This document shows positions 24,023-32,536 of a DNA stretch of 37,947 bases, one piece after another; positions within the stretch are counted from its first letter, which is position 1; every line of letters begins with the position of its first letter. The DNA comes from DATAVB01 sp040414495 (GTDB lineage Bacteria; Actinomycetota; Actinomycetes; Mycobacteriales; QHCD01). Under the pieces are notes generated by a model. The model saw only the letters and a program-made list of their open reading frames with translations. It had not been told where the DNA came from and made no database searches. The stretch spans positions 1-37,947 of the forward strand of contig JBEDUI010000103.1 in assembly GCA_040414495.1 (NCBI GenBank), read 5' to 3'. A program made the position numbers and the translations under genes.

Positions 24023-24057
24023 TGTGTCTGTGCTCCACCCGTTGGAGCACAGACACA
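24023..24057. repeat. 15-bp perfect hairpin
   Basis: TGTGTCTGTGCTCCA, loop CCCGT, TGGAGCACAGACACA: all 15 positions pair. It lies 114 bp after the CGNR stop and has no T-tract. It could be a non-canonical terminator or RNA structural element. Confidence 0.7.
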
Positions 24058-24373
24058 GGCCGCATGGAGCGACTCCGGTTCAGAGGCGAATCGTCGCCCG
24101 CTGTGGGCACGTCCCCGACCCGCACCGACGGGCCTCGGCAGCAGCGCCGACGACCGCGCGACCAGCCATCCCGCCAGAGCGCAACCCCACAAATCGGTGT
24201 TTGCGGCCACACCTGACGCACCGAGTTGTTGCTTTCCTCCAAAATCTGGGCAGGATGCCTTGGCGTGCCTGATGAGGCGAGGCCGGCTCGGGTACGGCAT
24301 GTTGGATTCGGTCAGGCCATGACATCTGGTCGTCGGCGCTTTGTTGGTCACAGGCATAGTGAGGGCTCAGCTG

Positions 24374-27300
24374 GTGTTCAGTCGCGTCGCCATCGTCAAC
24401 CGAGGAGAGCCCGCGGTCCGGCTCATCTCGGCGGTACAGGAGCTCAGCGCGGAGCAGGGCGTACCGATCGAAACCGTCGCGCTCTACACCGATGTCGACA
24501 GCGCCGCGAGCTTCGTCCGAGAGGCCGACGACAGCTACTACCTGGGCCCGGCCGCGGACCGGCCGTACCTCGATCACGCCGTCCTCGAACGGGCGCTCCG
24601 CGAATCGAAAGCCGACGCGGCCTGGGTCGGCTGGGGCTTCGTGGCCGAGGACCCCAGCTTCGCTGAGCTGTGCGAGAAGCTGGGCGTAACGTTCATCGGC
24701 CCGAGCGCCGAAGCGATGCGCCGGCTCGGCGACAAGATCGGCGCGAAGCTGATGGCCGAGGCAGTCGGCGTACCGGTCGCGCCGTGGAGCCGGGGCGCGG
24801 TCGAGGACGTGCCGGCGGCGCTGCGGAGCGCCGAGGAAATCGGCTACCCGCTCATGCTCAAGGCCAGCGCGGGCGGCGGCGGCCGGGGCATCCGCGTCAT
24901 CCGGTCCGCCGACGAGCTGGCCGACGCGTTCGAACGCACCAGCCTGGAGGCCGAGCGTTCCTTCGGCAGCGGCGTGGTGTTCCTGGAACGGCTCGTCACC
25001 GGCGCCCGGCACGTCGAGGTCCAGGTCATCGCCGACGGGCAGGGTACGGCGTGGGCGCTGGGGGTACGGGATTGCTCGATCCAGCGCCGTAATCAGAAGG
25101 TCCTGGAGGAGTCGTCCTCCCCTGTCATGCGGGCCGAGCAGGCCGCCCGGCTCAAGGAGTCGGCCGAGCGGCTCGCGGTGGCGGTGGATTACCAGGGCGC
25201 GTGCACGGTCGAGTTCCTTTACAAGCCCGAAGAGGACCTGTTCGCGTTCCTCGAGGTCAATACCCGGCTGCAGGTCGAACACCCGATCACCGAGGCGACC
25301 ACCGACTTCGACCTGGTCAAGGCGCAGCTGAAGGTCGCCAGCGGGCAACGCCTGGAAGGCAGCGTGCCGCCGGAATTCGGGCACGCCGTCGAGGCGCGGC
25401 TGAACGCCGAGGACGCCGACCGGGACTTCGCGCCCGCGCCGGGCCGAATCGTGCTGCTGGATCTGCCGGCGGGGCCGGGCATCCGGGTCGACACCGGCGT
25501 GAGTGAGGGCGACACCATCCCGGCCGACTTCGACTCGATGATCGCCAAGATCATCGCGTACGGCCGAGACCGGACCGAAGCGCTGGCCCGACTGCGGCGC
25601 GCGTTGCGGCGTACGACCGTGCTGGTCGAAGGCGGTACGACCAACAAGAGCTTTCTGCTGGACCTGCTCGACCGGCCCGAGGTGATCTCCGGCTCGGCCG
25701 ACACCGGCTGGATCGACCGGGTCCGGGCGCAGGGCCGGCTCGTGTCGGCCCGGCACTCCGGGATCGCGCTGGCCGCGGCCGCTATCGAGGCCTACCAGGA
25801 CGAGGAGGAGGTCGAGCGGCAACGCCTGCTGGTCACCGCGTACGGCCGCCGCCCGCAGGTACGGCACGAGGTCGGGCGGGCGATCGAGCTGCGGCTGCGC
25901 GGGGTCGCGTACCGGCTCACCGCCGCCCGGATCGGGCCGGCCCGATTCCGGGTCGGTATCACGACCGGTCAGCAGGTGCGGCGTTTCGACGTCGACGTTG
26001 AACGGTTCGGGCCGCACACGGCGCAGCTGCTGTGCGGCGGGCAGCGGTACCGGCTCACGACCGGCACGCACGGTCCGATCCATCTGGTCGAGGTCGACGG
26101 GGTTACGCACCGGATCTCCCGGGATGAGGCCGGTACGGTCCGCGCTCCGGCCCCGGCGCTGGTGATCGCGACCCCGGTCGCGGTCGGTACCGAGGTCGAG
26201 GCCGGCGCACCGGTTCTGGTCCTGGAGAGCATGAAGATGGAGACGGTGCTGCACGCGCCGTTCCGGGCCCGGGTGAAGGAGCTGCCGGTCGCGGTCGGCA
26301 GCCAGGTCGAGACGGGTACGCCGCTACTGCGGTTGGAGCCGTTGGGCGACGCCGTCGAGCAGGCCGGTCCGCAGCAGGACGCCGTCGAGCTGGAGCTGCC
26401 GCCGGCACCGGCCGACGGGTCGGCGCAGGACCGCGCCGCCCACGGCCTGGAGGATCTGCGCAGCCTGTTGCTCGGCTTCGATGTGGACCCGGGCGACGAG
26501 GAGAGCCCGCTGGCCCCGTACCTGCGCGCCCGGGCCGAGCTGAACCGCCGCCCAGTGGTGGAAGAGGCCGAGCTGCTGCAGGTTTTCGCCGACCTGTGCG
26601 AGCTGAGCCGCAATCACCCCGGCGGCGAAGAGGCCACCGATAGCCGGGTGCACAGCCCGCGCGAGTTCTTCCACACGTACCTGCAGAGCCTGGACGCCGA
26701 ACGGGCCGGGCTCTCCGGAACGTTCCAGGCCCGGCTGGCCAAGCTGCTCGGGCATTACGGCGTCGGCGATCTGGAACGCACGCCGGCGCTGGAAGAGGCC
26801 GTGTTCCGGATCTTCCTGGCCCAGCAGCGGTCGGCCTCCGATGTTGTCGTGGCTACGAGCGTGCTGCAGTGCTGGTTGGGTGAGCCGCCGCCGGGCAACG
26901 CCGTTCAGGAGACGGTCGGGCACGCGCTGGAGCACCTGATCCAAGCGACGCAGCGGCGGTTCCCGGTGGTCAGCGACCTGGCCCGCAGCGTGGTGTTCCG
27001 GTGGTTCGCCCAGCCGTTGCTGCGGCGCAACCGGGCCGAGGTGTACGCCCGGGTCCGCGGCCACCTGCGCTACCTGGCCGAGCACCCGGACGCGCCGGAC
27101 CGGGCCGACCGGATCGCGGCGATGGTCGCCAGCCCGGAGCCGTTGGTACGCCTGGTCGGTCAGCACAACCGCCGCCGTGGCGCTGATCTCGGCCCGATCC
27201 TGGAGGTGCTGAGCCGGCGGTATTACGGCAGCCGGACGACCTCTGACCCGCGTTGCTACACCGAGGCCGGCCAATCGTTCTTCACCGCCGGGTACGAGCT

Positions 27301-29845
27301 GGAAGGCGAGCCGTTCCAACTGGTCGCGACCGCGACCGAATTCAGCGGGTTGGCCGAGACGCTGCGACTGATCGGCGGGTCCGCCCCCGACCGCGACCTG
27401 GTGGCCGACGTATATCTGACCTGGCCGGAGCAGCCCGACGACATGGACGCGATGGCCGCCGCGCTCAAGGCGGTGCTGGCCCAGGCCGGCGTACCGGCGG
27501 GGACCAAGCGGGTAACCACCACCGTGACCGGCCGGCGCGGCTCGGCCATGCACCACCACTTTACGTTCACCTTCGGCCCGGACGGGGTGGCCGAGGACGG
27601 GCTGATCCGTGGCCTGCACCCGATGATCGCGCGTCGGCTGGAGTTGCAGCGGCTGCGGAACTTCAACCGGACCCGGCTGCCCTCGGCCGACGAAGAGGTC
27701 TACCTGTTCCGGTGCGTGGCCCCGAACAACGCCGCCGACGAACGGCTGGTCGCGATTGCCCAGGTGCGGGACCTGGCCGCGCTGCGGGACAGCGATGGCC
27801 GGCTGATCGCGCTGCCGGCGGTCGAAGGCGCACTGGACGGTTGTCTGGATGCGATCCGGAAGGTGCAGGCGGGACGGCCGGCCCAACGCCGGCTGGACAC
27901 CAACCGGATTTTCATTTACGTATGGCCATCGATCGAGCTCACGATGGCTGAGCTGAACGCGATCGCGCAGCGGATCGCACCGTCCACTGCGGACGCGGGT
28001 CTGGACGAGGTGGAATTCCTGGGCCGGCGCCGGGACGAGGAAACCGGCGAATTGCGTGATATCGCGATCCGGATTTCGTACGACGCCGGGGTCGGCGTAC
28101 GGATCGAGCTGACCCGGCCCTCGACCGACCTGATCGAGCCGTTGGACGATTATGGCCAGAAGGTGCTGCGGGCCCGGCGGCGCGGCACCGTTTATCCGTA
28201 CGAGCTGACCACGATGCTCACCGGGCCGGAGGGATCGTTCACCGAATACGACCTCGACGACTCCGGCGCGTTGGCGCCCGTCGATCGGCCGCGCGGGCTG
28301 AACCAGGCCGGGATCGTCACCGGAATAATCAGCACCCCGACGTCGCGGTATCCCGAGGGCATTACCCGGGTGCTGCTCGCGGGCGATCCGACCAAATCGC
28401 TGGGCGCACTGTCCGAACCGGAATGTGCGCGGGTGATCGCGGCGCTGGATCTGGCCGAACGCATGGGCCTTCCGGTGGAATGGTTCGCGTTGTCGGCCGG
28501 GGCGTTGATCGCAATGGATTCCGGTACGGAAAACATGGACTGGGTCGCGGCCGCGCTCAAGCGGATCGTGGAATTCACCCAGGCCGGCGGGGAAATCAAC
28601 GTCGTGGTAGCCGGAATCAACGTCGGCGCCCAGCCGTACTGGAATGCTGAATCGACCATGCTCATGCACACCAGGGGCATTCTGGTGATGACGCCGGATT
28701 CGGCGATGGTGCTGACCGGCAAGCAGGCGTTGGATTTTTCCGGCGGCGTCTCGGCCGAGGACAATTTCGGTATTGGTGGGTACGACCGGGTGATGGGGCC
28801 GAGCGGTCAGGCGCAGTACTGGGCGCCGAATCTCGGTGGCGCCCGCGATGTATTGATGGCGCATTACGACCACACCTACGTGGTGCCCGGGGAATCCGGA
28901 CCGCGGCGGGCCCAGACCAGCGACCCGGTCGACCGCGACATCAGCGATTTCCCGCACCCGGTCGAGGGAACGGATTTCCGTACGGTCGGCGAGATCTTCT
29001 CGCGGGAGAAGAATCCGGACCGTAAAAAGGCGTTCGATATCCGTACGCTCATGCAGGCGGTGTCCGATCAGGACCATCCGACGTTGGAACGTTGGGCCGG
29101 CATGGCCGACGCGGAAACCGCTGTGGTGCAGGACGTTCACCTGGGCGGGTGGCCGGTCTGTTTGATCGGGATCGAGTCGAAGCCGATTCCGCGACGCGGT
29201 TTCCCGCCCACCGACGGCCCGGACACCTATACGTCGGGAACGCTGTTCCCGCAGTCCTCGAAAAAGGTCGCGCGGGCGATCAACGCGGCCAGCGGGAACC
29301 GGCCGCTGGTGGTGCTGGCGAACCTGTCCGGATTCGACGGGTCGCCGGAGTCAATGCGCAAGCTGCAGTTGGAATACGGCGCGCAGATCGGCCGGGCGAT
29401 CGTGAACTTCCGGGGCCCGATCGTGTTCTGCGTGATTTCGCGTTATCACGGCGGCGCGTTTGTGGTGTTCTCCAAGACGCTGAATCCGGGGATGACCGTA
29501 TTGGCGGTCGAGGGGGCATTCGCCTCGGTGATCGGTGGTGCCCCGGCCGCGGCGGTGGTGTTCTCCGGCGAGGTGAACGCCCGTACCGCCCGGGATCCGC
29601 GGATCGTGGATTTCGCGGCTCGGTTGGCCGAGGCGGTCGGCGATGAACGGGCGGCGTTGTTGACCGAGCAGGAGGGGCTGCGGGCCTCGGTACGGGCCGA
29701 GAAGCTCGGTGCGGTGGCGGCCGAATTCGACTCGGTGCACAGCATTCAACGAGCGGTGCAGGTCGGGTCGGTCGACGCGATCATCGGGGCGGCGGAGTTG
29801 CGACCGCGCATCATCGAGGCGATCGAGCGCGGCTGGAAAAGCTGA
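24374..29845 (+). CDS. Single-chain acetyl/acyl-CoA carboxylase (BC-BCCP-central-CT)
   Basis: 1823 aa from GTG 24374 (GAGGG 8 bases upstream). Makes malonyl- or methylmalonyl-CoA-type products by ATP-dependent carboxylation of biotin and transfer to acyl-CoA. Order: biotin carboxylase (1-435; FSRVAIVNRGEPAVRLI, ATP-grasp GGGGRGIRVI near 165, EVNTRLQVEHPITE near 293), biotin carrier (LESMKMET; biotinylated Lys621), a long helical central region (about 660-1230), then carboxyltransferase (about 1260-1810; NLSGFDGSPESMRKLQLEYGAQIGRAIVNF). This is the eukaryotic-style layout; most bacteria use separate subunits. Acyl specificity is not readable. Third-position composition shifts toward A/T in roughly the last third. 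Confidence 0.94.
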   Translation: MFSRVAIVNRGEPAVRLISAVQELSAEQGVPIETVALYTDVDSAASFVREADDSYYLGPAADRPYLDHAVLERALRESKADAAWVGWGFVAEDPSFAELCEKLGVTFIGPSAEAMRRLGDKIGAKLMAEAVGVPVAPWSRGAVEDVPAALRSAEEIGYPLMLKASAGGGGRGIRVIRSADELADAFERTSLEAERSFGSGVVFLERLVTGARHVEVQVIADGQGTAWALGVRDCSIQRRNQKVLEESSSPVMRAEQAARLKESAERLAVAVDYQGACTVEFLYKPEEDLFAFLEVNTRLQVEHPITEATTDFDLVKAQLKVASGQRLEGSVPPEFGHAVEARLNAEDADRDFAPAPGRIVLLDLPAGPGIRVDTGVSEGDTIPADFDSMIAKIIAYGRDRTEALARLRRALRRTTVLVEGGTTNKSFLLDLLDRPEVISGSADTGWIDRVRAQGRLVSARHSGIALAAAAIEAYQDEEEVERQRLLVTAYGRRPQVRHEVGRAIELRLRGVAYRLTAARIGPARFRVGITTGQQVRRFDVDVERFGPHTAQLLCGGQRYRLTTGTHGPIHLVEVDGVTHRISRDEAGTVRAPAPALVIATPVAVGTEVEAGAPVLVLESMKMETVLHAPFRARVKELPVAVGSQVETGTPLLRLEPLGDAVEQAGPQQDAVELELPPAPADGSAQDRAAHGLEDLRSLLLGFDVDPGDEESPLAPYLRARAELNRRPVVEEAELLQVFADLCELSRNHPGGEEATDSRVHSPREFFHTYLQSLDAERAGLSGTFQARLAKLLGHYGVGDLERTPALEEAVFRIFLAQQRSASDVVVATSVLQCWLGEPPPGNAVQETVGHALEHLIQATQRRFPVVSDLARSVVFRWFAQPLLRRNRAEVYARVRGHLRYLAEHPDAPDRADRIAAMVASPEPLVRLVGQHNRRRGADLGPILEVLSRRYYGSRTTSDPRCYTEAGQSFFTAGYELEGEPFQLVATATEFSGLAETLRLIGGSAPDRDLVADVYLTWPEQPDDMDAMAAALKAVLAQAGVPAGTKRVTTTVTGRRGSAMHHHFTFTFGPDGVAEDGLIRGLHPMIARRLELQRLRNFNRTRLPSADEEVYLFRCVAPNNAADERLVAIAQVRDLAALRDSDGRLIALPAVEGALDGCLDAIRKVQAGRPAQRRLDTNRIFIYVWPSIELTMAELNAIAQRIAPSTADAGLDEVEFLGRRRDEETGELRDIAIRISYDAGVGVRIELTRPSTDLIEPLDDYGQKVLRARRRGTVYPYELTTMLTGPEGSFTEYDLDDSGALAPVDRPRGLNQAGIVTGIISTPTSRYPEGITRVLLAGDPTKSLGALSEPECARVIAALDLAERMGLPVEWFALSAGALIAMDSGTENMDWVAAALKRIVEFTQAGGEINVVVAGINVGAQPYWNAESTMLMHTRGILVMTPDSAMVLTGKQALDFSGGVSAEDNFGIGGYDRVMGPSGQAQYWAPNLGGARDVLMAHYDHTYVVPGESGPRRAQTSDPVDRDISDFPHPVEGTDFRTVGEIFSREKNPDRKKAFDIRTLMQAVSDQDHPTLERWAGMADAETAVVQDVHLGGWPVCLIGIESKPIPRRGFPPTDGPDTYTSGTLFPQSSKKVARAINAASGNRPLVVLANLSGFDGSPESMRKLQLEYGAQIGRAIVNFRGPIVFCVISRYHGGAFVVFSKTLNPGMTVLAVEGAFASVIGGAPAAAVVFSGEVNARTARDPRIVDFAARLAEAVGDERAALLTEQEGLRASVRAEKLGAVAAEFDSVHSIQRAVQVGSVDAIIGAAELRPRIIEAIERGWKS

Positions 29846-29848
29846 AAC

Positions 29849-29883
29849 GGGGCGGTGCGCCATGGTGCGCACCGCCCCCTTTT
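29849..29883 (+). terminator. Intrinsic terminator of the carboxylase gene
   Basis: GGGGCGGTGCGC, loop CATGGT, GCGCACCGCCCC (12 perfect pairs), then CTTTT. Starts 4 bases after the stop codon. It also separates the convergent secreted-protein gene. Confidence 0.92.
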
Positions 29884-29886
29884 CGA

Positions 29887-31137
29887 TTAGCTCTGCGGCA
29901 CCAGAACGTGCTGGTAGTTCGGCTTGCCAGCAAAGGTCACCTTGACCAGGTGCTGTTGCCCGTCACCGGTGTGGTAATAGGTGACGTATTGCGTCATACC
30001 GTTGTTCTGCTGGTATTCCGGGTGCGCGAAGCAGGCGTAATCCCACAGCGTGTCGGTCGGTGCGCCTTTGAACATGTCCTGCTGGTCCGACCATGGACCC
30101 CACGGCGTGGGCGCGGTGCGATAGACGGCCTCACTGGAAATACGGTCCATGTAAATGTCGAGATAGGCGTGCATACCGGGATTCCAGTTGACGCTGCCAC
30201 CAGCGGCGCCGGTCTGCATCACCAGGGTCGCCTTGCTGTCATCGGTGCTCCACTGTGGAACGCCATTGACATCGCCGGTGTAGTAACGCCATTGGCTGCG
30301 ATCCATGATGTGCGCCAACGGCACCCGCCCGACCGCGCATACGGTGTCCTGGCAGTCGCCGTAGCCGTAGAACATGCCGTCCACAACGACCGCCGCGCCA
30401 CCGCCGAAGGCCTGGGCCGGGGTGAAGAGCATCGTCTTGTCCGGGCCTTCGACGCTGTTGATTGGCTGGGCCATACCGGTTTCGGTGAGCCGGGTCTCGG
30501 TGTGATTCCGCATGTCCAACGACAGGATTCCCATGCCCAGCGCCTGACCGACGAAATCGGAGGCGCAGGCCGTCCCGGGGTCGCTGCCGCGGCACAGCTT
30601 TCCGTACGTCACCAGAACCCGGTGCCGGGCTGGATCGGCTATCACCGGTCCGGGCCAGTCGGCAAACACCGAGCCACACAACGGATCGGTCGCACTCGTG
30701 CAGCCATTATCCCGCGAATGGGCTGCCTCAAAAGCGGTTTCGGCGCTGGTCCGGGGAATGATTTCGGACGGTGTCCCGTCCGGATGGATGGTGAACGGAT
30801 TGTCTGAGGTGACGGTGATTCCGTCGGATGCGTCCAGATCGTGGGTGATCGCTCCGCTGTTGGAGATGAAACCGTCCGGGTTACGCAGTGTGGTGTCGTC
30901 GAATATCCACACCGAACTGTTGCCGTAACCGGTGCTCTGTCCGTTGTCGCGAGCGGTGTTCGTGACGTTGACGTGGCTGTTCTGCACCAGTGGGGCCAAC
31001 TCGGTCGCGCCGGTGACGGTGAGAGCCCCCGGTGTGGCCGCGTTCGCGCCCGTGGCGAATGCGGTGACCAATCCGGTGGCTAACGCGACTGTCAGCAGCG
31101 CGGCTCTGCGCCTCGTACGGTAGGTACGGTGGGCCAT
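29887..31137 (-). CDS. Secreted propeller-like protein (DUF4185-like)
   Basis: 416 aa. The N-terminus has a twin-Arg-like basic start (RTRRRAALLT) then a hydrophobic stretch and ATGANA, cleavage expected after residue 33. The mature part shows short-strand repeats and aromatic phrases (SSVWIFDDTT, WRYYTGDVNG, YRTAPTPWGPWS, FAHPEYQQNNG) typical of DUF4185 or glycosidase-like five-bladed propellers. Cys pairs occur in CTSATDPLC and GYGDCQDTVC. ATG 31137 has AGGAGGAG close by. It is 27 bp after the binding-protein gene, so it is probably the last gene of the ABC operon and acts outside the cell on the same glycan. Family assignment moderate. Confidence 0.78.
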   Translation of the reverse strand: MAHRTYRTRRRAALLTVALATGLVTAFATGANAATPGALTVTGATELAPLVQNSHVNVTNTARDNGQSTGYGNSSVWIFDDTTLRNPDGFISNSGAITHDLDASDGITVTSDNPFTIHPDGTPSEIIPRTSAETAFEAAHSRDNGCTSATDPLCGSVFADWPGPVIADPARHRVLVTYGKLCRGSDPGTACASDFVGQALGMGILSLDMRNHTETRLTETGMAQPINSVEGPDKTMLFTPAQAFGGGAAVVVDGMFYGYGDCQDTVCAVGRVPLAHIMDRSQWRYYTGDVNGVPQWSTDDSKATLVMQTGAAGGSVNWNPGMHAYLDIYMDRISSEAVYRTAPTPWGPWSDQQDMFKGAPTDTLWDYACFAHPEYQQNNGMTQYVTYYHTGDGQQHLVKVTFAGKPNYQHVLVPQS

Positions 31138-31164
31138 CTCTCCTCCTGCTGTAGGGGACTGGGA

Positions 31165-32517
31165 TCAGTGGCCATTGATGAGCGCCTGGTTTTTGGAAAC
31201 CCAGGTGTGAATGGCGCCGCTGACGTTCTTGTCATGCTGGATCGCCGGATTCCAGGTCGCGGTGGTGATGTTCCCGGACTTGCCGCTCCACGGGTCCAGG
31301 AAGCTGGTGCCGAGCTTGTTCGGGTTGGCCAATTCCTGCTTCACCGTGTCGGCCACCGACTTTCCGGCGGCGCCATTTTTCGTCAGCGCCTGGAAATAGC
31401 CCTGCGATCCGGGCAGATAGGCGATCGGAGCGATCGGATCCTGGCTGTAGGCATCGTTGAAGGCGTGGGCGTCCATCCACGCGATCACCTTCCACGTATC
31501 GCCCGGGTTCTTCAGGTCCTTGGGCGAGCAGAAACCGTTCGCCTCGGCCGGGGCCACCTGACCGACGCTGCCGCGCGGCAGCGGCGCATACCCCCACGAC
31601 ATTTTCGTCTTGGCGGCGAAGAAGTCCGAGGAAATCCACTGTCCACCGAAGACCATCGGCACCTGTCCGTTGATGAACTGGCCCTCGGTGTTGGTGCCGG
31701 CAAAATCAGGGCCCGTGACGTAGCCGGACTTGATTGCGCTGGCCAACTTCTGTGCACCCTGGACCAATTTCGGGTCGGCCTGCAGCGTGGTGACACCAAC
31801 CAGGCTCTTTTCCTTGGCCAGCGGGGCGCCGCCGTTGCTGACCGAATAGAACGCCATTCCGGTCGGGCTGTTGAGCAGTGGCCAGACCTGCTGCATGCCA
31901 GGCTCGGTCTTGCCGTTGTGCTTGGTGGTCAACGCCTTGGCGTCGTTGAACATCTGGTCCCAGGTCCAGTTCGCGCTCGGCAGCGCGACGCCGGCCTTCT
32001 TGAAGGCGTCGATGTTGTAAAAGACTCCGTACGTGTTTGCCTCGTTGGGTATCGCGTACAGCCCGCCATCCGGTGTCTTGTACGTATCGAGCGCGCCGGG
32101 CGAGAACTTGCTCATGTCCAATCCGGCGGACTTCGCCCCCTTGGCCTGACCACTGGCGTATTTACTCCAGTCGTACAGCTTTCCCTGCCGGCCCAGATCC
32201 TGAGCGGTGGCGTTCTGGCACCAGAAGATATCCGGCAAACTCTTGGAGAGGATCTCGGCGTTGATCTTCTGCGCATAGTTGGCGCTCGGTACCTGAATGA
32301 CCTGCACCTTGACGCCGGATTTCTTGGTGAACGTGGCGAGCGAGTCGCGGAACAGCTTGATCTGCTGGTTGGTGCCCCAGGAGACCAGGCGGATCGTGTC
32401 GGCGTTCTGTTTCTGGGTACCGGCGCCCTGACCGCCGCACCCGGCGAGAATACCGGCGCTGATCGCAATCCCCGCGATCAGTTTGGTCCTTGTGGAATTC
32501 ATGATCGTGGAATTCAT
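31165..32517 (-). CDS. Extracellular sugar-binding lipoprotein of a second ABC importer
   Basis: 450 aa. The signal peptide ends with a lipobox ILAGC (Cys27). The mature protein begins with a Gly/Gln-rich linker then the binding-protein start TIRLVSWGTNQQIKLFRDSLATFTKKSG. It has the CUT1 ligand-binding layout (LPDIFWCQNATAQDL, GLYAIPNEANTYGVFYNIDAFKKAG, GQVPMVFGGQW). Start: ATG 32517 (AAAGG upstream) rather than ATG 32502; the two starts come from a 15-bp duplication. Located 20 bp after the second permease gene. Ligand unknown. Confidence 0.92.
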   Translation of the reverse strand: MNSTIMNSTRTKLIAGIAISAGILAGCGGQGAGTQKQNADTIRLVSWGTNQQIKLFRDSLATFTKKSGVKVQVIQVPSANYAQKINAEILSKSLPDIFWCQNATAQDLGRQGKLYDWSKYASGQAKGAKSAGLDMSKFSPGALDTYKTPDGGLYAIPNEANTYGVFYNIDAFKKAGVALPSANWTWDQMFNDAKALTTKHNGKTEPGMQQVWPLLNSPTGMAFYSVSNGGAPLAKEKSLVGVTTLQADPKLVQGAQKLASAIKSGYVTGPDFAGTNTEGQFINGQVPMVFGGQWISSDFFAAKTKMSWGYAPLPRGSVGQVAPAEANGFCSPKDLKNPGDTWKVIAWMDAHAFNDAYSQDPIAPIAYLPGSQGYFQALTKNGAAGKSVADTVKQELANPNKLGTSFLDPWSGKSGNITTATWNPAIQHDKNVSGAIHTWVSKNQALINGH

Positions 32518-32521
32518 GATC
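32492..32521. repeat. 15-bp tandem duplication across the start codon of the binding-protein gene
   Basis: GTGGAATTCATGATC occurs twice in a row (32492-32506 and 32507-32521), identical copies. It duplicates the start codon, so the protein begins MNSTI-MNST. Confidence 0.9.
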
Positions 32522-32536
32522 GTCAGCCTTTCGTGG

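Larger units (their letters stand above)
23910..24373. other. Intergenic region before the carboxylase
   Basis: 464 bp. It contains a perfect copy of the dispersed palindrome (23950-23962) and a 15-bp perfect hairpin (24023-24057). No further gene is supported. Confidence 0.65.

Noticed and set aside
24080..29140. Two very long open frames on the minus strand (724 and 938 residues) across the carboxylase gene
   Set aside because: They are antisense to the clear carboxylase domains and Arg/Pro/Gly-rich, typical shadows in high-GC DNA.
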